DNA from: a bacterium
Lineage (GTDB): Bacteria; Patescibacteriota; Saccharimonadia; Saccharimonadales; Saccharimonadaceae
Direction: 5' to 3'
NCBI GenBank assembly: GCA_021847685.1
Contig: JAJZQE010000003.1
Location: 1-17,411, forward strand
DNA: 17,411 nucleotides
Part shown: in pieces, positions 1 through 7,270 of the stretch
Numbering within the stretch: position 1 is the stretch's first letter
Layout: each line of letters opens with the position of its first letter
Made by a program: the position numbers and the translations under genes
The notes under the pieces: model-generated
What the model was told of the DNA's origin: nothing
Seen by the model: the letters and a program-made list of their open reading frames with translations, nothing else
Databases searched by the model: none

Positions 1-1
1 C

Positions 2-856
2 CAGCCGCTATTAACAATTAGTAAAAAGTTAGTCAAGCGAGCTGGCTTACTTTATCTTTGGTCAATTATTAGCTCACTCGCCTATGTCGCTATCATCTGG
101 TACGTCCAACTTAAGGGCGGTGCACCAACTCCGCCGTTTGCATACAACGATTGGGGAGACGTCATATTAAAAACTGTCACCCTTCAGTACACTAATGTTT
201 GGGTCTTTTTCATAACCTACTATGCGATTTTCTTGGCAATCGCGCCCCTAGCCGTCTGGCTTTTGCGTCAAGGCAAGGCTTGGTTAGTAATCATAATCAG
301 TCTAGCCATCCTAGTACTTGGTTGGCGCCTGGGTAATCAGACTTTGCAGTGGCAGGCTCTATTTTATATTCCAAGCGTCGGCGGCTATTACCTACAGAAT
401 ATTCACAGCTGGTGGCTTAATTTAAAGAAATCATATCGATACATGATTACGGCATCTATATGGGTTTTAGCAGTCTCAACAATTACGCTTTCGGTTATTT
501 GCACCTACTATGCCGATGGAATTCAAACGTTTGCTAACAGTCTTAATAGTCTGTTTGCCAAAGACAGTATTAGCGTATACCGGCTGATAATGGCCTTTTT
601 GTGGTTTACTGGCTTTCTGTTATTTTTTGCTAGTATTAAAAACTGGTTAAAAAAATGGTTTGGTTGGCTACTTGGATTAATTGGATCACATTCCCTCACC
701 GCCTACATTTTGCACGGTTTGGCTCTATGCATAATTAGCTTTTTCACGATTAGTGGCAGCAACTTAATCATCAATAGTTTACTTGGCGTCGTCGCTATCA
801 TGATTGTTTGGGGTCTGGTTCGAACGCCCGCCGTGCGTGCCGTTATCCCGCGCTAG
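2..856 (+). CDS. OpgC-like membrane acyltransferase, 5' end cut by the window
   Basis: An open frame runs from the first bases of the window to TAG at 854-856. It encodes at least 284 residues, and its true start lies upstream. The protein is almost entirely hydrophobic, with about seven or eight membrane spans separated by short basic loops. The pattern fits the OpgC/acyltransferase-3 superfamily: a Lys/Arg-rich turn followed by LYLW, a segment near VWVFFITYYAIF followed by an Ala-Pro-Leu turn, and a WQALF motif. OpgC proteins transfer succinyl or other acyl groups to periplasmic or surface glycans. The substrate here cannot be told. A glycan target would fit the neighbouring GT39 gene, but that is inference. 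The 3' end overlaps the convergent GT39 gene by four bases. An internal TTG at 233 could be read as a start, but the frame is open and membrane-like upstream, so I treat the gene as partial. Confidence 0.68.
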   Translation, partial: QPLLTISKKLVKRAGLLYLWSIISSLAYVAIIWYVQLKGGAPTPPFAYNDWGDVILKTVTLQYTNVWVFFITYYAIFLAIAPLAVWLLRQGKAWLVIIISLAILVLGWRLGNQTLQWQALFYIPSVGGYYLQNIHSWWLNLKKSYRYMITASIWVLAVSTITLSVICTYYADGIQTFANSLNSLFAKDSISVYRLIMAFLWFTGFLLFFASIKNWLKKWFGWLLGLIGSHSLTAYILHGLALCIISFFTISGSNLIINSLLGVVAIMIVWGLVRTPAVRAVIPR

Positions 857-2421
857 TTAGTCTGAAATTCGGCTGCTCGATAGTTGGGCTTGTTATCAAC
901 TGGATCGTAAATTGCAAAGTTTTGAATTTCTTTCCAGTTTTTATCTGGCGATGTCAGTGGCTTGTCGACCGAAAAACCAATATACCAAACTGTTTGATGG
1001 GTTTTTGAAAATACGTCTAGGTTCTTAATCTGATACTGCGGGCTGTCTTTTAACATATCAAGCGAGCCGTACTTATAGTCAGTTTGGGAATTAATATAGT
1101 ACATCGGGTTTGTCGTCGTATCATAAAAAACGGCTTCGTAAAAAACCCAAGGCGTTGCCGAAATAATCGGCTCGCCCGGCTTGGCTTTGGCTTGAATTGC
1201 TTTGACAACTTCGCGAGTCATAACTTTATTATCGCTGTTTTTGTTGTAGTTGCCGTAATGATAAACATTCATAATGCCAAACAGCATACTAACTACTACT
1301 AGAGCCATCACTAAGGCTCGCCAAGCCACGCGCAGCTTCTTGATGCCAAGTGATAGCGTAATGCCCGTAAACATGGCAAAAGCGGCGGTTGATGGGATCA
1401 AATAACGCTCCACAAACGAAGACTGGACCGGAAAGGTGGAGGCGGCAAATAAAATTAAAACTGGCGTAAAAGCTAATGAGACAATTAAAAGATAATTTTG
1501 GCGCTGCTTATCGTTGAATGATTGATACAACTTAATCGAAAATATGGTTAACGAAGCCACAATGATAACAAAGGCGGTTCCGTATAATTGAGTCGCCTGG
1601 TCGTGTTCTAGGTAAAATAAGACGTTCGTCAGATAATTCGTAAATGAGTTGGCGCTGACTGGACTAATCCAAAAGCCACTGGCCTGAACGCTCGATAGTT
1701 GCATTATCATAAAAGGCGTCCACGGAATAAACAAACCGACAGCCAAGATATGAGTCATTATCCAGTTTTTACTAAAGAATGCCTTACGAAGTTTGGCGCC
1801 GCGCAGACCAGTTCGGCGCGTCACGACGTATCGCCACAGCCAATGCGACAGCCAGACTAACGCCGTAAAATAGTGCGTCCACATACCCAAAGTGACCAAA
1901 ATACCATAAATCACCCACGGCCTGCGGTTTTTTGACTGGACTGCAAAAGTTAAGACGTAGGTGGCGGCCAGGGCGATGGTTGCCGCCAAGGTATACATCC
2001 GAGCTTCTTGGCCGTATCTAATTAACATCGGTGAAATTGCTAAAAACAGCAAGCTAGCAAAAGCCGCTCGTCGTCCGAATAAACGCCTGACCAACAAAAA
2101 GCCAAAAATAATCGCCGTCATACCAAATATTAGGCTCAGCAATCGAAAGGCAACTTCACTGGTACCAAACAACATCGTCCAAATCTTTAGAATCCAATAA
2201 TAAAACGGTGGATGAACATCGGTGGCGGTATATCGAGCGATTTGGAAAAAATTAAATCTGACAATAAAAGCACTAAAGGCCTCGTCGAACCAAATTGATG
2301 ATTTTGTAATCGTCGCAAAAGTAAAACTAGCGTAAGTAGCTAGACCAACACTCAAAACAGCCCAGTCGATCCCTGGCAGACTACTAATCTTGCGAAAAAA
2401 GCGCGTAAGTGTTGTTTTCAT
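853..2421 (-). CDS. GT39 (PMT/ArnT-like) membrane glycosyltransferase
   Basis: This 522-residue polytopic protein has about ten or more membrane spans. It belongs to the GT-C fold dolichyl-phosphate-mannose mannosyltransferase-like family (PMT_2/ArnT-like). Visible hallmarks are an acidic pair in the first extracytoplasmic loop (WFDEAFSAF, D46-E47), then DVHPPFYYW about 22 residues later, and an ISPMLIRYGQEARMY segment. The DE and HPP motifs are the usual catalytic and lipid-donor signature of the family. Such enzymes use polyprenyl-phosphate sugars to glycosylate proteins or lipids on the outer membrane face. Acceptor and sugar are not predictable. The C-terminal part of about 120 residues is soluble and probably extracytoplasmic. 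No strong Shine-Dalgarno precedes the ATG. The gene is transcribed alone, divergent from tRNA-Pro, and ends in a CTAG shared with the upstream acyltransferase gene. Confidence 0.83.
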   Translation of the reverse strand: MKTTLTRFFRKISSLPGIDWAVLSVGLATYASFTFATITKSSIWFDEAFSAFIVRFNFFQIARYTATDVHPPFYYWILKIWTMLFGTSEVAFRLLSLIFGMTAIIFGFLLVRRLFGRRAAFASLLFLAISPMLIRYGQEARMYTLAATIALAATYVLTFAVQSKNRRPWVIYGILVTLGMWTHYFTALVWLSHWLWRYVVTRRTGLRGAKLRKAFFSKNWIMTHILAVGLFIPWTPFMIMQLSSVQASGFWISPVSANSFTNYLTNVLFYLEHDQATQLYGTAFVIIVASLTIFSIKLYQSFNDKQRQNYLLIVSLAFTPVLILFAASTFPVQSSFVERYLIPSTAAFAMFTGITLSLGIKKLRVAWRALVMALVVVSMLFGIMNVYHYGNYNKNSDNKVMTREVVKAIQAKAKPGEPIISATPWVFYEAVFYDTTTNPMYYINSQTDYKYGSLDMLKDSPQYQIKNLDVFSKTHQTVWYIGFSVDKPLTSPDKNWKEIQNFAIYDPVDNKPNYRAAEFQTN

Positions 2422-2522
2422 TATTGAATTACTTTAATGATAGCGCGATTTAGCCTACAGAGCAACCTGGTAACACCTTGACAATCTTGACGCTACCACT
2501 GGAAATATGCCGTCTGATGGTT

Positions 2523-2528
2523 TATAAT
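2523..2528 (+). promoter_or_regulatory. -10 box for tRNA-Pro
   Basis: A perfect TATAAT lies 17 bases before the mature tRNA 5' end, so transcription would start around 2535. A -35 hexamer at the ideal distance is poor. The good TTGACA (2478-2483) and TTGACG (2487-2492) boxes are too far upstream (39 and 30 nt) to pair with it. Confidence 0.6.
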
Positions 2529-2545
2529 CTCTCAGGTAGCACCAT

Positions 2546-2621
2546 CGGGGTGTGGCGCAGTTGATAGCGCGCTCGGTTTGGGACCGAGAGGTCGAAGGTT
2601 TGAGCCCTTTCACCCCGACCA
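2546..2621 (+). tRNA. tRNA-Pro (UGG anticodon)
   Basis: A complete cloverleaf can be drawn. The acceptor stem pairs CGGGGTG (2546-2552) with CACCCCG (2611-2617). The D stem is GCGC/GCGC and the anticodon stem is CTCGG/CCGAG. Its 7-base loop TTTGGGA carries anticodon TGG at 2579-2581 followed by G37, as usual for tRNA-Pro. The T stem GAAGG/CCTTT contains one G-U pair, with T-loop TTTGAGC. The discriminator A at 2618 is followed by a genome-encoded CCA (2619-2621). It sits alone between a divergent GT39 gene and a convergent lipid-kinase gene. Confidence 0.96.
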
Positions 2622-2658
2622 AAGAAAGAATCCGGCAATTGCGTCGGATTTTTTCTTT
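2621..2658 (+). terminator. Terminator after tRNA-Pro, possibly bidirectional
   Basis: A 14-bp stem pairs AAAGAAAGAATCCG (2621-2634) with CGGATTTTTTCTTT (2645-2658), with one G-U pair and a 10-base loop. The 3' arm is itself a T-rich tract, as in a classic intrinsic terminator. On the other strand the hairpin is also followed by a T-rich run, so it could stop the convergent lipid-kinase operon ending at 2686. The 5' arm begins at the last base of the CCA end. Confidence 0.78.
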
Positions 2659-2685
2659 GTTAGAAACAGGCTTTAGCTAAGCCTT

Positions 2686-3573
2686 TTATATAATCACCGT
2701 TAAACCATCGTGGACACACGTAACTGTGACTTTAGTATTTGAGTCAATCATATAAACTTCTCCATCCATCTGAACTGGCAGTGGCTTGATTGTACTGAAT
2801 TGATACGACGATCTAGACGACTGCTCTTTAAGCCCCAAGGTTGAGGCCTGGAAAAGATGTGAAAAAATCTGAAACTTTGATCCGGCTTCGATGCTACTGA
2901 CTTCAAATTTGCCGTCATTAATGCGGCTCTTTTTGGCAACCGTCAGTACTTTTGACATTGTGGGTATATTAGCAAAAACAAGGCTGGTTAATCTTTTCTT
3001 ACGGTTGCCGATTTTAATGCTCACATAGTCAAACGACATTAGTTGCCTAACCAGAATCACCTTTTCGTTAAAGACGTTTAACTGAATTTTATTCAGCTCG
3101 CGGCCAATCACTGGACTAATCCCAATACCAATATACGAATGAGCATAGCGCACCCACGGTCGGCCGTTCATGTTTGCCTCAATTTTTAGGACATCGACTT
3201 TACGGGCTTTCGAGGCCGCAATATCGACCGCCACATTTGGTGAGCCGATTGCCGAAAAGTGGTCATTGGCATTGCCAGACGGTAATAATCCAGCCATAAC
3301 ATTTGTCTTGGCCGATTTTAATATGCCATTAATGAGTTCGTGGTAGCCGCCATCGCCGCTTGACGATACTAGTAATGTCTTCAGATTTTTCTTGGTATAA
3401 GTTTCGGCAATCTTTTCAGCGTGACGCGGATATTTAGTTGCTCGCAAAGTCACCTTTTGCTTGAATGACAAATCCTTTAAGTCCTGCCGTAGTCGTTTGG
3501 CGTTTAAGGCGCTATTGCCGGTGCTATTGGGATTATAGATTATAACAACTTCATCGATTAAATGTTTTGCCAT
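2686..3573 (-). CDS. Diacylglycerol kinase-family (YegS/DgkB-like) lipid kinase
   Basis: This 295-residue protein has the DAGK catalytic fold. A nucleotide-binding start (IIYNPNSTGN, about 11-20) is followed by the glycine-rich loop SSGDGGYHE (71-79), which corresponds to the family GGDGTxxE. PSGNANDHF (98-106) matches the family PLGTGNDFA. A C-terminal beta-rich region carries MDGE near residue 270. Members phosphorylate diacylglycerol or related lipids with ATP at the inner membrane face; some act on undecaprenol, sphingosine or other lipids. The first glycine and the Thr of the canonical loop are replaced by Ser and Gly. I infer this is a lineage variant, since the loop Asp and Glu remain. 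A Shine-Dalgarno-like AGGCGG lies 4 bases before the ATG. It is the last gene of an operon with the DUF1206 and PAP2 genes, 27 bases after DUF1206. Confidence 0.85.
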   Translation of the reverse strand: MAKHLIDEVVIIYNPNSTGNSALNAKRLRQDLKDLSFKQKVTLRATKYPRHAEKIAETYTKKNLKTLLVSSSGDGGYHELINGILKSAKTNVMAGLLPSGNANDHFSAIGSPNVAVDIAASKARKVDVLKIEANMNGRPWVRYAHSYIGIGISPVIGRELNKIQLNVFNEKVILVRQLMSFDYVSIKIGNRKKRLTSLVFANIPTMSKVLTVAKKSRINDGKFEVSSIEAGSKFQIFSHLFQASTLGLKEQSSRSSYQFSTIKPLPVQMDGEVYMIDSNTKVTVTCVHDGLTVII

Positions 3574-3600
3574 GATACCGCCTAGTCTCTTTTTATTATG

Positions 3601-4413
3601 TTAAAGTTTCGCATATAGTCCCCGTGCCACGCAGTAAATCGCATAAACTACCAGTCCTAATCCCAGTATCAGCAAAAGCTGGGGGCCGAATGGCAAAGCA
3701 ATCAAATTTTTAAAAGCGCCATCCAGGCCGCTTGCTTCCGATGGGTTCAGCGTTACGGCCGCATTACAAAACAACGAACCAAGTGATATAAAAGTTAATC
3801 CTTTGGCGACATAGCCAATAATCCCCAAGATTATAACTGGCCGTTTTAGTTTCATTTTTGTAAAGTCGAGCGCTTCGGCAAACTTCCGCGTTACTCCCCG
3901 ATAGATAAAATTAATTCCAAGTGTGATTATAGCTAGACCGATAATGAGTAGAACCAGCTCGCCCATCGGAAGCGCCAATAGGTGAGCGGTAAAATCGATT
4001 GATGATTTAACTGAATTTGGCGCGTTTTCCTTTGCAAACAGAAACACCATCGATGATAAGCCAATAATTAGATAAGCCAGACCCTTGGACAGCTCGCCAA
4101 TCTGCCGCGGCCACTTTCTATCAGCACCAGCATTTTTACGCATCAAGGCGACACGTACAAAATGTGAAACGCCAAGTGCGACCAGCCCGATTGATATCAA
4201 CAGCAGCAAAATCGTGCCATAAACTGTTCGGGGCAACGGCGCCAGTACACCGGACTGATCAATCTCTTCAACAGCCCCGCGGACCAATGATAAAACCGCT
4301 AGTCCAATCAGACCATGTAAGATACCGTTCGAAATATAGCCAAATCGCGTCAAGAGTTCAAACTGTGGATTGTGGTGGACAGCGCGCGCTACTTTAACAA
4401 TATTTTTGTCCAT
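3601..4413 (-). CDS. DUF1206 integral membrane protein
   Basis: The 270-residue protein contains three repeats of about 70 residues, each with two membrane helices: roughly 22-92, 105-175 and 197-268. Each begins with a Gly-x3-Gly pattern (GYISNGILHGLIGL, GELSKGLAYLIIGL, GYVAKGLTFISLG) and ends with a helix followed by basic residues. The last repeat has the very typical GLDGAFKNLIALPFG segment of DUF1206 (PF06724). The family has no established function. Here it lies between a PAP2 phosphatase and a lipid kinase, so a role in membrane lipid handling is an inference from context only. Translation starts after a good AGGAG. That ribosome site overlaps the PAP2 stop codon 11 bases upstream of the ATG, suggesting coupled translation. 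Confidence 0.86.
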   Translation of the reverse strand: MDKNIVKVARAVHHNPQFELLTRFGYISNGILHGLIGLAVLSLVRGAVEEIDQSGVLAPLPRTVYGTILLLLISIGLVALGVSHFVRVALMRKNAGADRKWPRQIGELSKGLAYLIIGLSSMVFLFAKENAPNSVKSSIDFTAHLLALPMGELVLLIIGLAIITLGINFIYRGVTRKFAEALDFTKMKLKRPVIILGIIGYVAKGLTFISLGSLFCNAAVTLNPSEASGLDGAFKNLIALPFGPQLLLILGLGLVVYAIYCVARGLYAKL

Positions 4414-4424
4414 CGTCTTAACTC

Positions 4425-5201
4425 CTAAGTATTTTCAGTTTGAACTTTAGACAACTCACCAGTTACCTTTTCGCCCGGCACCCGGACCGTTCGGCGCGTA
4501 TCAATCGCTATCAAAATTCCCAAGATGACCATCGCCAAACAGATTGACGCCAATGTATCAGATAACCAGTGGTAGCCCAGGTACAATCGACTAAATACCT
4601 GTGACAAAATACCAATTGTCGAGATTACTATCGCAACCGTAATACGTCGACGGGTTGGCTTGCGCGATACAATCAAATACGACATCAATATAAAAAAGTC
4701 AGCGGTTCCCGAGACATGTCCCGACGGAAACGAATAGGTCGTATCCTGGCCAAAAAGCATTAAATCAATTGGTGGCCGATGGCGTTGCACCAAGCGTGTT
4801 AAAATCTGAATCAGACCTACGCCTAAGCCCATAAAACCAGCTAACATTAGTGGTCGCCATGCGTGTTTTGCAAAAATTATCCAAAGAGCAGTTATAACAA
4901 AGATGATAATCGGGAGCGCCACCGGTCCAAAAATCACAGCCAACGCTATATTAAAAGCAGTCATAAATGGCGTGCGAATACTAGCAAACCAGACCTGAGC
5001 CGCATGATCAAGACTTACGATGCCAATATTGTTCATAACTTGAATGACTAATGAAATAAATAGTAGTCCACCTATTGTTATCAAAAGAAACGAACTTAAA
5101 TACAAATTTTTACGAACTGGTTTTGCGACATATCTTTCTTCAGTCGTCAGTTTATCGCGCAGTCCATTGTTAATATTTTTAGCGACATCGGTATACTTCA
5201 T
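4425..5201 (-). CDS. PAP2-family membrane phosphatase
   Basis: This 258-residue protein has about six membrane spans and the three PAP2 signature motifs. The first is RHRP (140-143), the second SFPSGH (157-162) and the third SRLYLGYHWLSD (204-215), with catalytic His162, Arg205, His211 and Asp215. The Lys normally seven residues before the motif-1 Arg appears to be Thr, followed by Arg. Family members hydrolyse lipid phosphates such as phosphatidate, phosphatidylglycerol phosphate or undecaprenyl pyrophosphate on the outer membrane face. The substrate cannot be chosen from sequence alone. The N-terminal 30 residues are charged and cytoplasmic. A strong GGAGGA precedes the ATG. It is the first gene of the operon with DUF1206 and the DAG kinase-like gene. 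Confidence 0.88.
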   Translation of the reverse strand: MKYTDVAKNINNGLRDKLTTEERYVAKPVRKNLYLSSFLLITIGGLLFISLVIQVMNNIGIVSLDHAAQVWFASIRTPFMTAFNIALAVIFGPVALPIIIFVITALWIIFAKHAWRPLMLAGFMGLGVGLIQILTRLVQRHRPPIDLMLFGQDTTYSFPSGHVSGTADFFILMSYLIVSRKPTRRRITVAIVISTIGILSQVFSRLYLGYHWLSDTLASICLAMVILGILIAIDTRRTVRVPGEKVTGELSKVQTENT

Positions 5202-5233
5202 ACATCCTCCAGACTATGCTTTCATATCTATAC

Positions 5234-5249
5234 TGTGATGTATGTCACT
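5234..5249. promoter_or_regulatory. CRP/FNR-like palindrome upstream of the PAP2 operon
   Basis: TGTGA-N6-TCACT at 5234-5249 differs from the classic CRP half-site arrangement TGTGA-N6-TCACA at one base. On the minus strand it overlaps a plausible PAP2 promoter (GTGACA, 16-base spacer, TATGAA) about 35 bases before the start codon, a position typical of repression. No CRP/FNR gene is in the window, so this is a pattern match only. Confidence 0.35.
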
Positions 5250-5555
5250 AAACTTTGCAAGTTTTTTAGACACTAGCCATATCAATTTAAATATTTTTAG
5301 CAGCGGGGGATAGGTAGTCAATTAATTAAACTGGCCAGCGGCTAAACATACCTGTCACACCCATTACCTATCATCTGATCTACCCTTCTACATAATAATT
5401 CGCTTAATTGTCTAGTGCTCAGAATTTATGAATATTTTTTATAATATACATTTCCCAATCCTCTACTCAGATTATTTCGAAAATTTTAAACGTTATTGTA
5501 TGTTAAATTTTTTGTTATGTTGTATTTTTTACACAAAAGGACAGGGGAGTGGCAT
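5250..5555. other. Gene-free gap of about 300 bases upstream of the PAP2 operon
   Basis: I find no convincing protein-coding frame here; every candidate is short and AT-rich. The stretch 5300-5375 is richer in G and C than its surroundings. It holds an 8-base inverted repeat (GATAGGTA at 5309-5316, TACCTATC at 5365-5372), the palindrome CTGGCCAG (5331-5338) and a repeated CAGCGG (5301 and 5336). The rest, 5376-5555, is very AT-rich, with a TATAAT at 5440-5445 on the plus strand but no good -35. A structured leader of the PAP2 operon (minus strand) or a small RNA are possible; neither is shown. Confidence 0.4.
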
Positions 5556-5585
5556 AAAAAATAACCTCCGAATGGAGGTTATTTT
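5556..5585 (-). terminator. Intrinsic terminator of rny
   Basis: A perfect 12-bp stem pairs AAAATAACCTCC (5558-5569) with GGAGGTTATTTT (5574-5585) around the loop GAAT. Read on the minus strand it is followed by a T run, 14 bases after the rny stop codon. The other strand also carries a T-rich flank, so it may act in both directions. Confidence 0.88.
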
Positions 5586-5599
5586 GTTTAGCTATTAGC

Positions 5600-7111
5600 C
5601 TATTTGGCGTATTCAATAGCGCGTGTTTCACGAATAACGTTAATTTTGATAGTACCAGGATATTGCATGGTGCTTTCAACTTTATTGGCAATATCACGAG
5701 CTAGCTTGATGGCGCTCAAATCATCAATTGACTTTGGACTAACGATAATACGGACCTCACGACCAGCACTAATCGCATAAGCCTTTTCGATACCAGGAAA
5801 GCTTAGAGCGATGTTTTCAAGATCACGCATGCGCTCGACAAAATTCTCGGCACTAATATTGCGGGCACCCGGACGAGCTGCCGATAGGGCGTCACAAACT
5901 CGAACAATCAACGCTTCTGGCGTTGTCGCCTCGATATCATCATGATGCGCCTCGATGGCATGCACAATTTCGTCACTCATACCATACTTACGCGCCAGCT
6001 CGGCACCGATATGGTGATGCTTGCCTTCAAGCTTGTGCGTCACAGCCTTACCGACATCATGCAGCAAAGTTGCAATCTTGGTAATGCGCACATCGGCGCC
6101 AATTTCTTCGGCAATCATACCGGATAAGTGCGCCATTTCGGTGCTGTGCATTAAAACATTTTGGCCGTAGCTGGTACGGAATTTGAGCTCACCAAGTAGA
6201 TGCAGCATCTCCCTAGGAATACCAACAACGCCAACATCACGTGCCGCATCCTCACCTGCCCGCGTAACCTCTTTATCGATTTCTTTCTCGGCCTTTTCGA
6301 CAACTTCTTCAATTCGCCCTGGATGAATGCGGCCATCTTTCATCAATAGTTCTAGCGACATTCGAGCCACCTGGCGCCTAAGTGGATCAAAGCTGCTTAG
6401 TATGATCATACCGGGAGTATCATCAACCAAAATATCAACCCCAGTAGCGCGTTGTAGGGCCTGAATGTTGCGGCCTTCTTTGCCGATAATTCGGCCTTTC
6501 ATCTCTTCGTCAGTCAGCTTGATAGCTGTAACTGTACGTTCAGCCGTGACCTCTGATGACATCCGCTCCATAGCAGTGACTAAAATTGTCTGCGCGCGCT
6601 CGTCGGCGTCAACTTGCGCGTCATTTTGCAATTTGCCAACCAAACCAATCAAATCTTGTTTGATATCTTTTTCGGTCATTTGCATCAGCTTTTCAGCGGC
6701 GTCCGCTTTTTTAAGACCGGCGATTTTTTCAAGTTTGTCTTGTTGCTTGGTGCGGATTTCACGAATTTCGTTTTTTAGCGTCTCGGCCTCGTCTTCCTGG
6801 GCACGAAGGTTTTCAGATCGTTTGTCCAACTCGTCTAACTTTCGATCAAGATTTGCCTCACGCTCTACTAAGCGCGACTCGGTTTTTTGCCACTCGCGAC
6901 GACGCTCTGTCTCCTCTTTTTTTGCATCATTAACCATCGATAGGGCTTCGTCTTTGGCTTTTAGGACAATATCGCTGGCCTTAGTTTTAGCTTCGGCGAC
7001 CAGCTTTTCGGCTTGATGTTTACCACTAGCCCGACGCCGCCTGTCATAGGCGTAAGTTCCACCGACGCCAGCAAACACGCCAATCAGAGCGGCTATTACT
7101 GCTTCAATCAT
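5600..7111 (-). CDS. rny: Ribonuclease Y
   Basis: This 503-residue membrane-anchored endoribonuclease starts mRNA decay in many bacteria that lack RNase E. The order of domains is complete. An N-terminal membrane helix (about 3-20) is followed by a basic stretch DRRRR, then a long charged coiled coil (about 30-180). A KH RNA-binding domain carries GRIIGKEGRN at 206-215. The HD metal-dependent nuclease domain has HSTEMAHL near 322 and the HD pair H351-D352, then the GKHHHIGAELA and AIEAHHDD segments. Length matches the family (about 510-520). The ATG is preceded by GAGGAAGGA. The leader of about 120 bases contains two hairpins. The gene has its own terminator and follows tsaB in the same direction. 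Confidence 0.97.
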   Translation of the reverse strand: MIEAVIAALIGVFAGVGGTYAYDRRRRASGKHQAEKLVAEAKTKASDIVLKAKDEALSMVNDAKKEETERRREWQKTESRLVEREANLDRKLDELDKRSENLRAQEDEAETLKNEIREIRTKQQDKLEKIAGLKKADAAEKLMQMTEKDIKQDLIGLVGKLQNDAQVDADERAQTILVTAMERMSSEVTAERTVTAIKLTDEEMKGRIIGKEGRNIQALQRATGVDILVDDTPGMIILSSFDPLRRQVARMSLELLMKDGRIHPGRIEEVVEKAEKEIDKEVTRAGEDAARDVGVVGIPREMLHLLGELKFRTSYGQNVLMHSTEMAHLSGMIAEEIGADVRITKIATLLHDVGKAVTHKLEGKHHHIGAELARKYGMSDEIVHAIEAHHDDIEATTPEALIVRVCDALSAARPGARNISAENFVERMRDLENIALSFPGIEKAYAISAGREVRIIVSPKSIDDLSAIKLARDIANKVESTMQYPGTIKINVIRETRAIEYAK

Positions 7112-7135
7112 AATTGTTTCCTTCCTCGCGTTGAC

Positions 7136-7155
7136 CTCTGTATTGTGATGCAGAG
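7136..7155 (-). other. Leader hairpin before the rny ribosome site
   Basis: CTCTG (7136-7140) and CAGAG (7151-7155) pair, and the stem can extend to 8 bp across one C-A mismatch in the transcript, leaving a 4-base loop. It lies immediately upstream of the rny Shine-Dalgarno in the predicted 5' leader. Function is unknown. Confidence 0.45.
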
Positions 7156-7218
7156 TTACAGAAAAGTAGGTGTATCAAATGCTCAGGGCCAATGGCGGGT
7201 ATATCAAAATTTATTCAG

Positions 7219-7234
7219 AAGTCCGAATGGACTT
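7219..7234 (-). other. Hairpin at the predicted 5' end of rny mRNA, or end of tsaB mRNA
   Basis: A perfect 6-bp inverted repeat, AAGTCC (7219-7224) with GGACTT (7229-7234), encloses GAAT. The core TCCGAATGGA is identical to that of the rny terminator at 5567-5576. No clean T run follows on the minus strand, so it is a weak terminator candidate for tsaE-tsaB. It also coincides with the 5' end expected from the promoter at 7241-7269. Confidence 0.45.
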
Positions 7235-7240
7235 ATATAT

Positions 7241-7269
7241 AGTGTAGTTTTTTTAACTATTATTAACAA
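7241..7269 (-). promoter_or_regulatory. Candidate promoter of rny
   Basis: On the minus strand TTGTTA (7269-7264) and TACACT (7246-7241) are separated by exactly 17 bases. Each matches the sigma-70 consensus at four of six positions. It lies just after the tsaB stop codon and would give a leader of about 120 bases. Confidence 0.45.
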
Positions 7270-7270
7270 G

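Noticed and set aside
808..1008. Plus-strand frame of 66 codons after the acyltransferase gene
   Set aside because: It overlaps the end of one solid gene and the antisense of another, with no recognisable protein features.
2478..2492. TTGACA and TTGACG as -35 boxes of tRNA-Pro
   Set aside because: They lie 39 and 30 bases from the only good -10, and no suitable -10 lies 16-18 bases after either.
5440..5445. TATAAT as promoter of a small RNA in the gap
   Set aside because: There is no -35 at proper spacing and no TGn extension, and the region is so AT-rich that the hexamer is expected by chance.
6465..7016. Plus-strand open frame of 183 codons opposite rny
   Set aside because: It is antisense to the coiled-coil part of rny, is dominated by Ser/Arg/Phe and shows no domain. 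It is a by-product of rny codon use.
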